Part shown: piece by piece, positions 25,517 through 37,132 of the stretch | How the letters are laid out: the number at the start of each line of letters is the position of its first letter | Position numbering within the stretch: the stretch's first letter is position 1 | Source of the DNA: Vampirovibrionales bacterium | GTDB lineage: Bacteria > Cyanobacteriota > Vampirovibrionia > Vampirovibrionales > Vampirovibrionaceae | Assembly: GCA_016712355.1 (NCBI GenBank) | Contig: JADJRF010000005.1 | Coordinates: forward strand, 620,001 to 684,000 | Length of the DNA: 64,000 bases | Reading direction: 5' to 3' | Program-made: the position numbers and the translations under genes | Notes under the pieces: model-generated | Database searches by the model: none | Seen by the model: the letters and a program-made list of their open reading frames with translations, nothing else | What the model was told of the DNA's origin: nothing

Positions 25517-26817
25517 TCCCGATGCTCGCAGGCGAGGCGGCCCAAGCGTTTCTGCGCGATAAGACCCGCCGCGACGCGCCCGACGACGCCGCCTGTCAAC
25601 GCGAACGCGCCGTCGCCGACATTCTGGCCGAGGTCGCCGCAGACGGCGATGCCGCGTTAACGCGTCTGGCTGAACGCTTCGGCGATCCCTCGCCCCTGAT
25701 GCTGCCCGGCGACGACCCGCAGGTGATGGCTGCTGGCGACGCGCTTTGCCCCGACGTGCGACGCGCGATGACATTTGCCGCCGACAATATCCGGGAGTTT
25801 GCGCACGCCGTGATGCGCGCCGCGCAGCCTGTCGAGCAGCATCGCGAAGGATTTGCCGCAGGCCTGCGCTGGCAGCCCGTGGCGAGCGCCGCCTGCTATG
25901 TTCCCGGCGGGCGTTACCCGCTGCCTTCCACGGCGTTGATGACGGCGCTCACCGCGCAAGTCGCGGGCGTGCCCGATATCACGCTGGTTTCGCCCCAACT
26001 CTCGCCCGCCGTGCTCTACGCAGGGCGTCTGGCAGGAGTGCGCCGCTACTGGCGAATGGGCGGCGCTCAGGCCGTGGCCGCGCTCGCCTATGGCACGCCG
26101 CGCATCGCGGCGGTTGATATCGTCGTCGGTCCCGGCAACGCGTACGTGACCGAGGCCAAGCGTCAATTACAGGGCGTCATCGGCATCGACATGCTGGCCG
26201 GGCCCAGCGAGGTAGTCGTGATTGCTGATGCCGGGGCCAACCCGCGCTGGGTCGCGCTCGATTTGCTCGCGCAAGCCGAACATGATCCCGATGCGCGCGC
26301 CTATCTGCTCAGCGACGATCCGGCCATGACGCGCGCCGTGGCCCAGGCGCTGGCGATGGTCGTCGCCGAGCTGGCGCCGCCGCCGTTTGTGGCGCAATCG
26401 CTTGCGGCCAGCGCCTTGCTGACGCTGGCGGATTTACCCGCCTGTATCGCCGCCTGCAATCAACTGGCGCCCGAGCACGTCAGCGTGCAAACCCGCGACC
26501 CGGATGCGGTGGCCGCGTCGTTGACGGCTTACGGCGCGCTGTTTCTGGGCGACGCCAGCACGGTGCCTTACGGCGATTACGTGGCCGGGCCCAATCACAC
26601 GCTTCCCACGGCGCGGCGCGCCCGTTTCAGCGGGGGGCTCACGCCGTTTACCTTTTTGCGCCCCCAGTCGTGGATCCGCGCCGACGCCGGGCGTCCTGAG
26701 CTGCCGCAGCCCACGGCGCAACTGGCGACGCTGGAAGGCCTCAGCGCCCATGCGGCCGCCGCCCGCGCGCGATGGACGCCATCCGGCGATCGGGCCGCAG
26801 GGAGCCCCTCCGAATGA
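25513..26817 (+). CDS. hisD: Histidinol dehydrogenase
   Basis: HisD oxidises histidinol to histidine in two NAD-dependent steps and ends the pathway. The 434-residue protein has AACYVPGGRYPLPSTALM, VDIVVGPGNAYVTEAKR, MLAGPSEVVV, LAQAEHDPDA (zinc ligands), NQLAPEHVS (catalytic Glu/His) and GDYVAGPNHTLPT. The length matches the family. It overlaps the HisA-IE gene by 4 bases and is the last gene of the operon; no clear terminator hairpin follows. Confidence 0.94.
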   Translation: MIPMLAGEAAQAFLRDKTRRDAPDDAACQRERAVADILAEVAADGDAALTRLAERFGDPSPLMLPGDDPQVMAAGDALCPDVRRAMTFAADNIREFAHAVMRAAQPVEQHREGFAAGLRWQPVASAACYVPGGRYPLPSTALMTALTAQVAGVPDITLVSPQLSPAVLYAGRLAGVRRYWRMGGAQAVAALAYGTPRIAAVDIVVGPGNAYVTEAKRQLQGVIGIDMLAGPSEVVVIADAGANPRWVALDLLAQAEHDPDARAYLLSDDPAMTRAVAQALAMVVAELAPPPFVAQSLAASALLTLADLPACIAACNQLAPEHVSVQTRDPDAVAASLTAYGALFLGDASTVPYGDYVAGPNHTLPTARRARFSGGLTPFTFLRPQSWIRADAGRPELPQPTAQLATLEGLSAHAAAARARWTPSGDRAAGSPSE

Positions 26818-26826
26818 GAATTCCCC

Positions 26827-26855
26827 TTGCAATGTCCCGCTCTTTTCTCTACAGT
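26827..26855 (+). promoter_or_regulatory. Candidate promoter downstream of hisD
   Basis: TTGCAA and TACAGT are separated by 17 bases. Transcription would start near 26862, giving a leader of about 120 bases to the gene at 26982. Confidence 0.45.
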
Positions 26856-26981
26856 GGGGCTCCATAAAATTCAACTCACTAGCATCATTTGAAGTCTTTT
26901 CTTGTTCATGTCATCAGCCAACGGTTAAGAATATCCGGCGTTGCTGCCTTCGCGCAGGCGCCGCTTAAGGAGGAATCCCCG

Positions 26982-27386
26982 ATGAACGTCGGCGCGCCGC
27001 GCTTTGGCGGTAGTTTTGCAGTTTTTCACCCCCATACCGATGAGGCTTCAAACGCACTCAATCCTCGCACGCTTTTAACGATGCAAACCCATTGGGGCTG
27101 GGAAAAGGACGCCGACATCACGCAAAAAGGCCTTTGCGACAGACAATCCAACCAATACCGATCAAAAGCCGACGTCTTTGAAATGGGCGTTCGCATCGAT
27201 CCGCCCCAAAATGCAACGCCTAAACAAATCCGGGACGCTCAAAGGCGGGAAAAACAGTATACGGATCAATTGAAAGCGTTCTTGAAAGAAAACGGGGTTC
27301 AATTCCCGGATTTTTCCCAAGTTCCGGCCTCTGCGCCAGTCGCTCACATAGACACTAAGCGCGCAGCAGGCGGCAAAACCGGGTAG
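26982..27386 (+). CDS. Small hypothetical protein with N-terminal PRFGG motif
   Basis: A 134-residue protein starting at ATG 26982 after a strong AAGGAGG site. It begins MNVGAPRFGGSFAVFHPHTDEA and continues with hydrophilic, charged sequence (PPQNATPKQIRDAQRREKQ) and a helix LKAFLKENGVQFPDF. There is no signal peptide or membrane helix. The N-terminal pattern recurs in two other small proteins of this window (see 48955 and 56319). Function is unknown. The stop lies 24 bases from the stop of the convergent RTX gene. Confidence 0.6.
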   Translation: MNVGAPRFGGSFAVFHPHTDEASNALNPRTLLTMQTHWGWEKDADITQKGLCDRQSNQYRSKADVFEMGVRIDPPQNATPKQIRDAQRREKQYTDQLKAFLKENGVQFPDFSQVPASAPVAHIDTKRAAGGKTG

Positions 27387-27410
27387 ACGCGCACGGGGCG
27401 AGCGCCTGCG

Positions 27411-30400
27411 TCAATGCCAGGCGGCGTTGACCAGTTGCATCAAGGCGGCGTTGGCCTTGACGTCGCTCACGTCGGTGATGACAATGCCCTGACTGGCGGC
27501 GTAACTGCTCATGGATTGCGCCAGCGCGTTGATATCGCTGGCCGTGAGGAAGCTGCCCGCGCTGGTCTGGACGCGCTCCAGTCCTTGAGTGGGTTGGTTT
27601 TCCACCGTCACGCGATCGGAACCCGCCCCGTAGGCAATCTGTAAGGTGTTGTCTTTGAGCCAGAAGGCGATGCTGTTTTTATCGACGGTGGCCCCAAAGA
27701 CAGCCTTGTCAACTTCTTTAGTCGAGGTATAGCTGTCACGGATGACGTCGACCCCATCGCCGGCATTCAACTGATAGGTATCCGCGCCCGCCCCGCCGAT
27801 GAGGATATCCTGACCCGCGCCGCCGGTCAGCGTATCAGAGCCGGCGCCGCCGTCCAGCGTATTGTTGCCGGCATTGCCGGTGATGACGTTACTGGCCGTG
27901 TTCCCGGTGGCGTTCAATGCGTTGACGCCCAGCAGGGTTAAATTTTCCACGTTGGCGCCCAGCGTATAGGAGATTGAGGCGCGCACGGTATCGGTTCCCT
28001 GACCCGCGGTTTCGCTCACAACATCCCCGGCGTTATCCACCACATACGTATCGTTGCCCGAGCCGCCGACAAGCGTATCGGCGCCCAGACCGCCATCGAG
28101 CGTATCATTGCCAGAACCGCCGCTGAGGGTATTGGCTCCGGCATTGCCGGTTAAGACGTTATTGAGGGTATTACCAGTTCCGTTGAGATTGGCGGATCCC
28201 AGCAGCGTCAGGTTTTCAACGTTGGCGCCCAGCGTATAGGAAAGGCTGGATTGCACCGTATCCGTGCCCTGACTGGCGCTTTCGGTCACAACATCGCCGG
28301 CATTATCCACCACATAGGTGTCGTTACCTGAGCCGCCGATGAGCGTATCGGCGCCCGCGCCGCCATCGAGCGTATCATTGCCCGAACCGCCGTTAAGGGT
28401 ATTGGCCCCGGCATTGCCGATTAAAACGTTATCGACGGTATTACCGGTTCCATTGAGATTACTTGACCCGAGCAGTGTCAGATTTTCGACATTGGCGCCT
28501 AGCGTATAACTGATTGACGCGCGCACCGTATCGGCGCCCTGATTCGCGCTTTCGGTGACGATGTCGCCCGCGTTGTCCACGACGTAGACGTCGTCTCCCA
28601 GCCCGCCGGTCAATCTGTCGGCCCCCGCGCCGCCATCGAGCGTATCATTGCCCGCGCCGCCATCCAGCGTATTGACGCCTGCGTTACCGATAATCACGTT
28701 ATTCAGCGCGTTGCCGGTTCCATTGAGATTACTTGATCCCAGCAGCGTCAGATTCTCGACGTTGGCGCCCAGCGTATACGAGATGCTGGATTGCACCGTA
28801 TCAATGCCCGCATTGGCAGCTTCGTTTACCACGTCGCCCGCGTTATCGACGATATAGACGTCATTGCCCGCGCCGCCGCTGAGCGTATCGGCGCCCAGAC
28901 CGCCATCGAGCGTATCATTGCCAGAGCCGGCTACGATCGCGTTGTTCAGATCGTTGCCCACGCCGACCAGCCCGGAGGGGACTCCCAGCGCCATGGCGCC
29001 GCCGTTTGGAATCACTCCCAGAATCAGATTTTCGACGTTGGCCGCCAACGTGTAGTTGACGGTGGCGTAAATAGTGTCGTTGCCGCCGCCGACATCTTCC
29101 TGAACGACATCATTGAGGTCATCGACGCCATAGATGTCATCGCCCGCGCCGCCGATCAGGATATCGGCGCCTTCGCCGCCATCCAGCGTATCGTTGCCCG
29201 CAAAGCCGGTGAGGGTATTGGCGCCCGCATTGCCAATGAGATAATTGTCCAGCTCGTTGCCATTGCCATTCAGGGCGTCTACGCCCAGCAGCGTGAGGTT
29301 TTCGACGTTGGCCCCCAACGTATACGTGAAATTAACCTGAACGGTATCAACGCCCTCATCGAGCTTTTCCACCACGAGATCGCCGGCGTTATCCACGACA
29401 TACGTATCGTTACCCAGACCGCCATAGAGTTTATCGAGTCCCAGGCCGCCGTTAAGCGTATCGTTACCGGCAGCGCCGGAGAGAATATCGTTGCCCGCGC
29501 CGCCATTGAGAACATTATCGCCCGCATTGCCCAGCAGCGAGTTATTCAGCGCGTTACCGGTCCCGTCCAGATTGTCCGCGCCCAGCAGGGTCAGGTTTTC
29601 CAGATTGGCGCCCAGCGTATAGTTTATCAGGGCCTGAACCGTGTCGCGCCCTTCGCCGACGTTCTCAGTGACCACGTCGCCCGCGTTATCCACGACATAG
29701 GTATCGTCGCCCACGCCGCCGATCAGCGTATCGGCGCCGGCCAGACCATTGAGCACATCGTTGCCCGCGCCGCCGGACAGCGTATTGACGCCCGCGTTGC
29801 CAATGAGGTAATTGGACAGCGCATTGCCCGTGCCGTTGAGATTAGCGCTTCCCAGCAGGGTCAGGACTTCGACGTTATCGGAAAGCGTGTAGCTCACCAG
29901 CGCGTTGATCGTATCGCGGCCTTCGCCCGCAGATTCAATCACCACGTCGGCGGCGTTATCCACGACGTATAAATCGTCGCCAAGGCCGCCAATCAGCGTA
30001 TCGGCCCCGGCCAGACCATTGAGCACATCGTTGCCCGCGCCGCCAGACAGCGTGTTGGCGCCGACGTTGCCGACCAGCGAATTGTTCAGGTCGTTGCCGG
30101 TCCCCGACAGGTTCAGCGTGCCAATCAGGGTGAGATTCTCGACGTTGTCCGAGAGCGTATAATCCACCAGCGCGTTAATGGTGTCGCGGCCTTCGCCGAC
30201 ATTCTCGCTGACCACGTCGCCCGCGTCGTCGACCACGTATAAATCGTCGCCGAGACCGCCGATGAGCGTATCAGCGCCCTTCATGCCATTGAGCACGTCA
30301 TTGCCCGCGCCGCCCGATAAGGTATTGGCGCCCGCGTTGCCAATGAGGTAATTGGCCAGCGCGTTGCCGCTGCCGTTGAGATTAGCCGTTCCCAGCAGGG

Positions 30401-30953
30401 TCAGATTTTCGACGTTGGCGCCGAGCGTGTAATCCACCAGCGCATTGACCGTATCGCGGCCTTCGTCAGCATTTTCAATCACGACGTCGCCCGCGTTGTC
30501 GACGACATAGACATCGTTGCCCAGCCCGCCGATCAGCGTATCGGCCCCGGCCAGACCATTGAGCACATCGTTGCCCGCGCCGCCCGATAACGTATTGGCG
30601 CCCGCATTGCCGATGAGCGCATTATTCTGCGCGTTGCCGGTCCCGTTGAGGTTGGCTGTCCCCTCAAGGATTAAATTCTCCAGATTCGCGCCCAGCGTAT
30701 AGGAGATGGAACTGCGCACGGTGTCGAGTCCGGCGTCGGCGTTTTCGACGATCACGTCGCCCGCCTCATCGACGTAATACACGTCGTTGCCCAGCCCGCC
30801 CTGCATGCGATCCGCGCCGCGGCCGCCATTGAGAGTATCGTTACTAAGGCCGCCCAGCAGCAGATCGGCGCTATCGCCGCCGAGAATCAGATTCCCGTGA
30901 TCGCCGCCCTGCAGCTCATCTTCAAATGCCGTCCCTTGCACAATCGCAACCAT
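27411..30953 (-). CDS. RTX-type calcium-binding repeat protein, likely type I secreted
   Basis: The 1180-residue protein has no N-terminal signal peptide. After a short lead-in with GGxGxD nonapeptides it holds eleven copies of a module of about 90-95 residues. Each joins RTX nonapeptides ([11 protein letters not shown]), a [11 protein letters not shown] strand pair, [14 protein letters not shown] and a linker xNLNGTGN. Near residues 1070-1130 is an RTX-associated beta domain ([20 protein letters not shown]), and the tail ending [10 protein letters not shown] is the expected uncleaved type I secretion signal. Calcium would fold the repeats outside the cell. GAGGA precedes the ATG. No ABC exporter or membrane-fusion gene lies nearby; a TolC-family gene sits about 19 kb away. 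Adhesin, S-layer-like or degradative roles are all possible; no catalytic domain is present. Confidence 0.88.
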   Translation of the reverse strand: MVAIVQGTAFEDELQGGDHGNLILGGDSADLLLGGLSNDTLNGGRGADRMQGGLGNDVYYVDEAGDVIVENADAGLDTVRSSISYTLGANLENLILEGTANLNGTGNAQNNALIGNAGANTLSGGAGNDVLNGLAGADTLIGGLGNDVYVVDNAGDVVIENADEGRDTVNALVDYTLGANVENLTLLGTANLNGSGNALANYLIGNAGANTLSGGAGNDVLNGMKGADTLIGGLGDDLYVVDDAGDVVSENVGEGRDTINALVDYTLSDNVENLTLIGTLNLSGTGNDLNNSLVGNVGANTLSGGAGNDVLNGLAGADTLIGGLGDDLYVVDNAADVVIESAGEGRDTINALVSYTLSDNVEVLTLLGSANLNGTGNALSNYLIGNAGVNTLSGGAGNDVLNGLAGADTLIGGVGDDTYVVDNAGDVVTENVGEGRDTVQALINYTLGANLENLTLLGADNLDGTGNALNNSLLGNAGDNVLNGGAGNDILSGAAGNDTLNGGLGLDKLYGGLGNDTYVVDNAGDLVVEKLDEGVDTVQVNFTYTLGANVENLTLLGVDALNGNGNELDNYLIGNAGANTLTGFAGNDTLDGGEGADILIGGAGDDIYGVDDLNDVVQEDVGGGNDTIYATVNYTLAANVENLILGVIPNGGAMALGVPSGLVGVGNDLNNAIVAGSGNDTLDGGLGADTLSGGAGNDVYIVDNAGDVVNEAANAGIDTVQSSISYTLGANVENLTLLGSSNLNGTGNALNNVIIGNAGVNTLDGGAGNDTLDGGAGADRLTGGLGDDVYVVDNAGDIVTESANQGADTVRASISYTLGANVENLTLLGSSNLNGTGNTVDNVLIGNAGANTLNGGSGNDTLDGGAGADTLIGGSGNDTYVVDNAGDVVTESASQGTDTVQSSLSYTLGANVENLTLLGSANLNGTGNTLNNVLTGNAGANTLSGGSGNDTLDGGLGADTLVGGSGNDTYVVDNAGDVVSETAGQGTDTVRASISYTLGANVENLTLLGVNALNATGNTASNVITGNAGNNTLDGGAGSDTLTGGAGQDILIGGAGADTYQLNAGDGVDVIRDSYTSTKEVDKAVFGATVDKNSIAFWLKDNTLQIAYGAGSDRVTVENQPTQGLERVQTSAGSFLTASDINALAQSMSSYAASQGIVITDVSDVKANAALMQLVNAAWH
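27830..30870 (-). repeat. Eleven long RTX modules, about 285 bp each
   Basis: The modules form two similarity groups. The N-terminal ones share EGRDT(V/I)NALVDYTL, the C-terminal ones share [27 protein letters not shown], and module 7 has a variant linker ([13 protein letters not shown]). This suggests successive block duplications. Boundaries are approximate. Confidence 0.8.
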
Positions 30954-31190
30954 TCTGTCCTCACTAATATCTCGTCTTCTCTAAACCAGTCGTTTGGACC
31001 GCGACGCAACAGAGGCATCGGTCCACATAATTTGTCTATCGACGAGGCCCCCTTCTTCTGAAGGGTGTCGAAGCATGATTTCTGAGAATTCCCAAAAATC
31101 GCCGTGAGGGGAGGGAGCCGCGGCATTCACAAATGTTTACGCCATGGCGCCGCTTGCGGCAAACGCCGTCGCTGCCTGAGTCGCATGATC

Positions 31191-31218
31191 TTGACGCATT
31201 GCCTGAATCGCATATACT
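31191..31218 (+). promoter_or_regulatory. Sigma70-type promoter
   Basis: TTGACG and TATACT are separated by 16 bases, the best promoter-like pair in this intergenic region. It would initiate near 31225. Confidence 0.6.
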
Positions 31219-31224
31219 GACCAG

Positions 31225-31420
31225 ACATCGTTTTGCATCAGGTTTGCCGCCGTGTCTTTGACGATCTTTTCTGCGCCCCCCAGCCCGCTGACCCTCGCCA
31301 TGCCCTGTATGGCCATGTGTCTGCGCGCGCGCGGCGAGGGCGAGAGGATCTTTGTGATTCACTGACGCATTTCAGCGTCTGACATCTCCGAACCCATCGC
31401 CTCGTGGCGGTGGGTTTTTT
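31225..31420 (+). ncRNA. Candidate short RNA or regulatory leader of about 195 nt
   Basis: Between a good promoter and a strong terminator lies a stretch without a credible reading frame. It folds well: CCCTCGCC pairs with GGCGAGGG, extended outward by GATCTTTTC with GAGAGGATC across a large one-sided bulge, followed by a second hairpin GACGC/GCGTC. I could not match it to 6S RNA, SRP RNA or a known riboswitch. It may be an independent small RNA, or an attenuator leader for the gene whose ATG lies 41 bases after the T tract. The remainder of 30954-31190 holds the RTX gene's upstream region and no gene I can see. Confidence 0.5.
31393..31420 (+). terminator. Rho-independent terminator
   Basis: CCCATCGCC/GGCGGTGGG (nine pairs, one G-T) with a TCGT loop is followed by six T residues. 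It ends before, not after, the neighbouring gene at 31461. Confidence 0.85.
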
Positions 31421-31460
31421 GCTTCCGCATTTTCGCTGACGCCCCAACAGGATCGCCCTC

Positions 31461-31964
31461 ATGTCGCTTCTCAACGTTCAATCGCTTCTCAACGCTCAAA
31501 CCATTGCCACCGCCTTTATCGCTGCGGCCCCGCGTTCGGTCGGCGGCGCGTTTCGCATCTGGGATGCGGGCAATCCTGCGCTGTTGCAGCAAGGCGTCAC
31601 GCCCAACCGGACGCGGGTTGTCCGGCGCGAAGCGACCTCCGTGGCGCTGGCGTGGACGTTTGGGCTGTTTACGTCAGCGCTCGCGCAAAAGCTGACACAC
31701 ACGCTGCGGATGTCTAAAAACGGCGCGACGTTGGGCGTGGCGATCGTCAGCAATATCCTGGCCGAGGTCGTGGCGCGGGCGGTCGCGTATCGCGGCGTCA
31801 GCGCGGCGGGGTCGTCAGGACAGGCGGGGCAAGCGCAAAACCTCCCGTCCGTCAGCCGCCCTCCAGAGACGGCTTTAGACGGCTTGGGCCGAGCGTCGTT
31901 CGGGGCGACCCCGCTCAGCGCGCCGCCTCTGTTTCAGCGCATGGCGCAAGCCGCCGCGCCGTGA
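31461..31964 (+). CDS. Hypothetical protein
   Basis: A 167-residue protein starting MSLLNVQSLLNAQTIATAF. The first 100 residues contain moderately hydrophobic helices (SVALAWTFGLFTSALAQKL, GVAIVSNILAEVVARAVAY) that might associate with a membrane; the C-terminal 60 residues are Ser/Gly/Pro-rich and look disordered. No family is recognised. AGGA lies about nine bases ahead of the ATG. It begins 41 bases downstream of a strong terminator and so may be controlled by read-through. Confidence 0.55.
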   Translation: MSLLNVQSLLNAQTIATAFIAAAPRSVGGAFRIWDAGNPALLQQGVTPNRTRVVRREATSVALAWTFGLFTSALAQKLTHTLRMSKNGATLGVAIVSNILAEVVARAVAYRGVSAAGSSGQAGQAQNLPSVSRPPETALDGLGRASFGATPLSAPPLFQRMAQAAAP

Positions 31965-32268
31965 CGGCTGGACGCCGCCCCTTGATTTTACAAATATTTA
32001 CAGCGCGACGCTGTCCGAAAGCGTCTCAGGCGCGCGGATCGCCGGGGAGACGAGCCGGCTTGCCCGCTGGCCATAAGAACGCCTCCGGCGCTGCCATAGG
32101 CAATCAAGCGTTTCTTACGCGCCTTGTCTTTGTTACAGTAGACGCCTGTCGCCCACACAGGCTTTGCGCGGCCCCCGACGCCGGCGCGCGCGAAATCTCC
32201 CCGATTGCGACGGTTTGTGCGTATTAGCAAATTGCATAGTAGCAAGTGATGAACGATGAGGATCGACT
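31965..32268. other. Intergenic region upstream of ppdK
   Basis: A 304-base stretch with no convincing gene. It should hold the ppdK promoter. TTTCTT and TACAGT are 17 bases apart at 32111-32139, a weak candidate. A GATGAGGA purine stretch about nine bases before the ppdK ATG serves as ribosome site. Confidence 0.4.
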
Positions 32269-34962
<2,694 letters not shown>

Positions 34963-34996
34963 CCCGCACGCGGGCGCACTCAGCGCTTCATGTCGA

Positions 34997-35036
34997 ACCG
35001 GCGGCCTTGTTCAACGAGGCCGCCGGTCGGCGTTTT
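34997..35036 (+). terminator. Terminator of ppdK
   Basis: A perfect 10-bp stem ACCGGCGGCC/GGCCGCCGGT with an 11-base loop is followed after five bases by TTTT, 35 bases past the ppdK stop. Confidence 0.7.
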
Positions 35037-35123
35037 GAGCGCGTCTGTCGCGACGCGCGGCGCACGGCCTCTCACAGGGGCTTCTCACGCCGCCGGGCAT
35101 CGCTCTGGAGAGAGGCGGCTATT

Positions 35124-35693
35124 CTATTGATGAGGACCCACGGTCTCGTCGCCGAGAAGGCCGGGACGGCCTGTCGCGCGCGGGAAAAAATTGGCAGCCG
35201 CCTCACGGGCAGCCCCAGCAACAGCCTGAATTCTCGCTAAGAAAGATTCCAGCCGCGACGGCGCCCTGGGCAACGTCCGCGCCTCCAGAACATCCAGCAG
35301 CGGCGCGGAAAGACGCGGATCCACCACCGTCTCAGCCGCCTGCAAGTCATTCAGCAGCGCCGTTAACGAGGGGATGGACAGAGCTTGCGCGCGGTCGCAC
35401 AGCTCCCGACTCAGACGGGCCGCTTGCGTCTGCGGGAGCGATTCGGGCAGCGCGGCGCCCGCAACCCCGCCAGTGAACAGATCGGGTAACGAGACGGCCG
35501 GGTCGGCCAGCGCGGCGAGAAACGCGTCAAAGCGCTTTTTTGGGGCCAGCGACCACGCCGTCCGGGCGTTGACGTCCTGCAAACGCGCGGCATGATCCGA
35601 GCTCAGCGCCATGCCAAAATGCGCCCGCGCAGGCGTCTGGGGCCTGTAGAATGCGTCCGGCAAAGACGAAGAAGGGGAAAGGGCTGTTATCAT
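35124..35693 (-). CDS. Hypothetical protein
   Basis: A protein of about 189 residues if it starts at ATG 35693 (MITALSPSSSLPDAF); a longer GTG start at 35771 and a shorter ATG at 35615 are possible and none has a clear ribosome site. It is Ala/Leu-rich and probably helical (LPQTQAARLSRELCDRAQAL, LESFLARIQAVAGAAREAA). No signal peptide, membrane helix or family motif is visible. The opposite strand is also open but has poorer codon use. It is probably real but this is uncertain. Confidence 0.4.
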   Translation of the reverse strand: MITALSPSSSLPDAFYRPQTPARAHFGMALSSDHAARLQDVNARTAWSLAPKKRFDAFLAALADPAVSLPDLFTGGVAGAALPESLPQTQAARLSRELCDRAQALSIPSLTALLNDLQAAETVVDPRLSAPLLDVLEARTLPRAPSRLESFLARIQAVAGAAREAAANFFPRATGRPGLLGDETVGPHQ

Positions 35694-35954
35694 CACAGGG
35701 GCGGGCCAAAATCGGGGGAAACGCGGCGCGCGCCGAGGCGACGTACAAGCAGACCTGTGCAGCGCGTCCACCCATACTGTCTCATGGAAGCCCGGGGTGG
35801 TCGCGCCCTCAGCGCCGAAAGAACGACAATTGTAATATATCTTAAAATTGCCCCAAAAGCACTAGCCATGGGGAGGGAAATAAGATATAATTTTTATATA
35901 TGTATGGGGTTTACGCTTTGTTTGTTTGACATGTAAAAGAGGCTAATCGCGATC

Positions 35955-36668
35955 ATGTGGGCCAACGCGCCTTCTTATCGTTATGCGCCATTTTTTATGG
36001 CGCTTCTGGGAAATCTGGGGCTGTTCAGCACCCTGATGGACGCGCTGTACGCCGACTCCGAGCAGAAAGTCCGCGCGTGGGCGAGTTATTTTAACCGGTT
36101 CTGGTTTCCGGTGCTGATGGAGCGCGTCATGCGTCGAAAAACGCCTCCAGAGACGGTTTCAGGCGCTCATTCAGCCGACGGGCCTGACTTGAACCCGGTT
36201 GAGAGTGCGCTGGCGCTGGTTGATCATTTGATCGCAATGCTGCAAGCCCCTGCTGATGGGCGATCGCGGGCGTCTCAGCATCTCCAGTCTTCTGCCGGCG
36301 CGCCGGATGCGTTTGATGCGCCTGCGCTGGACTATCGCCCGCGCCGCCGGGCGTTTCAAGACGTTGGCGATGGCCTGCTTTGTGCGTCATGGGGTGAGCC
36401 TACGCCCAACCCGCGCGCCGAACGCGGAAAATCCCCGCATTTCCCGCGCCAGCGGCTGCTAGAGCTGTTGCAGCGCCAGCGGATTCTCTTGAGCAATCCG
36501 GCCTGGGGCAGGCCCAACTACACGGGCTGGTGGCAAGACCCGGCGATTGCCCCCGAGCGCCTCGACGATATCGCCCGGGCGCTACAGCCGCGCCCGACGC
36601 CGACGCTGCTGAGCGCGCTGACGCGCGCGGCCGCCCCCCGCCGCCTGATACGCCCTCCCCCGATTTAG
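35955..36668 (+). CDS. Hypothetical protein, probably truncated by a frameshift
   Basis: The 237-residue product begins MWANAPSYRYAPFFMALLGNLG with one hydrophobic N-terminal segment that might anchor it, then a charged region with WASYFNRFWFPVLMERVMRR and a C-terminal WGRPNYTGWWQDPA segment. The frame ends soon after a C6 run (36634-36639), while the -1 frame continues with good codon use for about 58 codons. A 261-base AT-rich region upstream includes TATAAT at 35886 and likely the promoter. Function is unknown. Confidence 0.5.
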   Translation: MWANAPSYRYAPFFMALLGNLGLFSTLMDALYADSEQKVRAWASYFNRFWFPVLMERVMRRKTPPETVSGAHSADGPDLNPVESALALVDHLIAMLQAPADGRSRASQHLQSSAGAPDAFDAPALDYRPRRRAFQDVGDGLLCASWGEPTPNPRAERGKSPHFPRQRLLELLQRQRILLSNPAWGRPNYTGWWQDPAIAPERLDDIARALQPRPTPTLLSALTRAAAPRRLIRPPPI

Positions 36669-36817
36669 CGCCGGCAGAAAATCCGGGCATCCGCCGTTTA
36701 TCCGGCGTCAGCGATCGCGATCGCCGTCTGCTGAGCCAGTTAAAGCGCGAAGCGAATCCGTCAGAGTCGCGCCCAGAGCCCAGGCGCTTTGGCGACGACG
36801 CCCGCCATCCGCCGTAA
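36640..36817 (+). other. Likely frameshifted C-terminal continuation of the preceding gene
   Basis: In the -1 frame relative to 35955-36668, codons typical of this genome run to a TAA at 36815-36817 (segments DLAPAENPGIRRLSG, RDRRLLSQLKREANPSES). One extra C in the upstream C6 run would join both into a product of about 287 residues. It could be a true mutation, phase variation, programmed slippage or a sequencing error. Confidence 0.4.
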
Positions 36818-37132
36818 CGCCGGGTCTTTGGCTCTATTCTCTGGCTAAGGGACGCGCCGCGCCCCTATTGGCGTTGGCTTCGATGACGGTTCACGCCCCG
36901 CGCCGGAACATCCCTTAACAAATAAAACGTACGCCCACGGCGATAAACGCGACTTATACGCCCTTCCATCGCCGCCCGCCCAGCCGCATCACTAGGCGAG
37001 CGCGCGCAAGGCATAGTACAATCGTCAACCGGATGAGACCTTCATCGGGTATTGAAACTGGTAAGAAGAGAAGAGACGTCACCCTCGCGTCATCCATTGC
37101 TGCGTTTGTGTTTTATGGAGGCATTTTTGATC
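36818..37132. other. Intergenic region upstream of glgB
   Basis: A 315-base stretch with no gene. It carries a TACAAT box at 37017-37022 without a good -35, and a leader of about 100 bases ending in GGAGG, 11 bases before the ATG at 37133. Confidence 0.4.

Noticed and set aside
28791..29972. 393-codon plus-strand frame opposite the RTX gene
   Set aside because: Its periodic sequence only mirrors the RTX repeat; no start site or family.
27830..30870. Possible CRISPR array because of regular repeats
   Set aside because: The repeat is about 285 bp, coding throughout and without unique spacers; it encodes RTX modules.
31225..31420. 6S, SRP or tmRNA gene
   Set aside because: Size would fit 6S RNA, but I could not find its conserved core, and the SRP and tmRNA signature sequences are absent.
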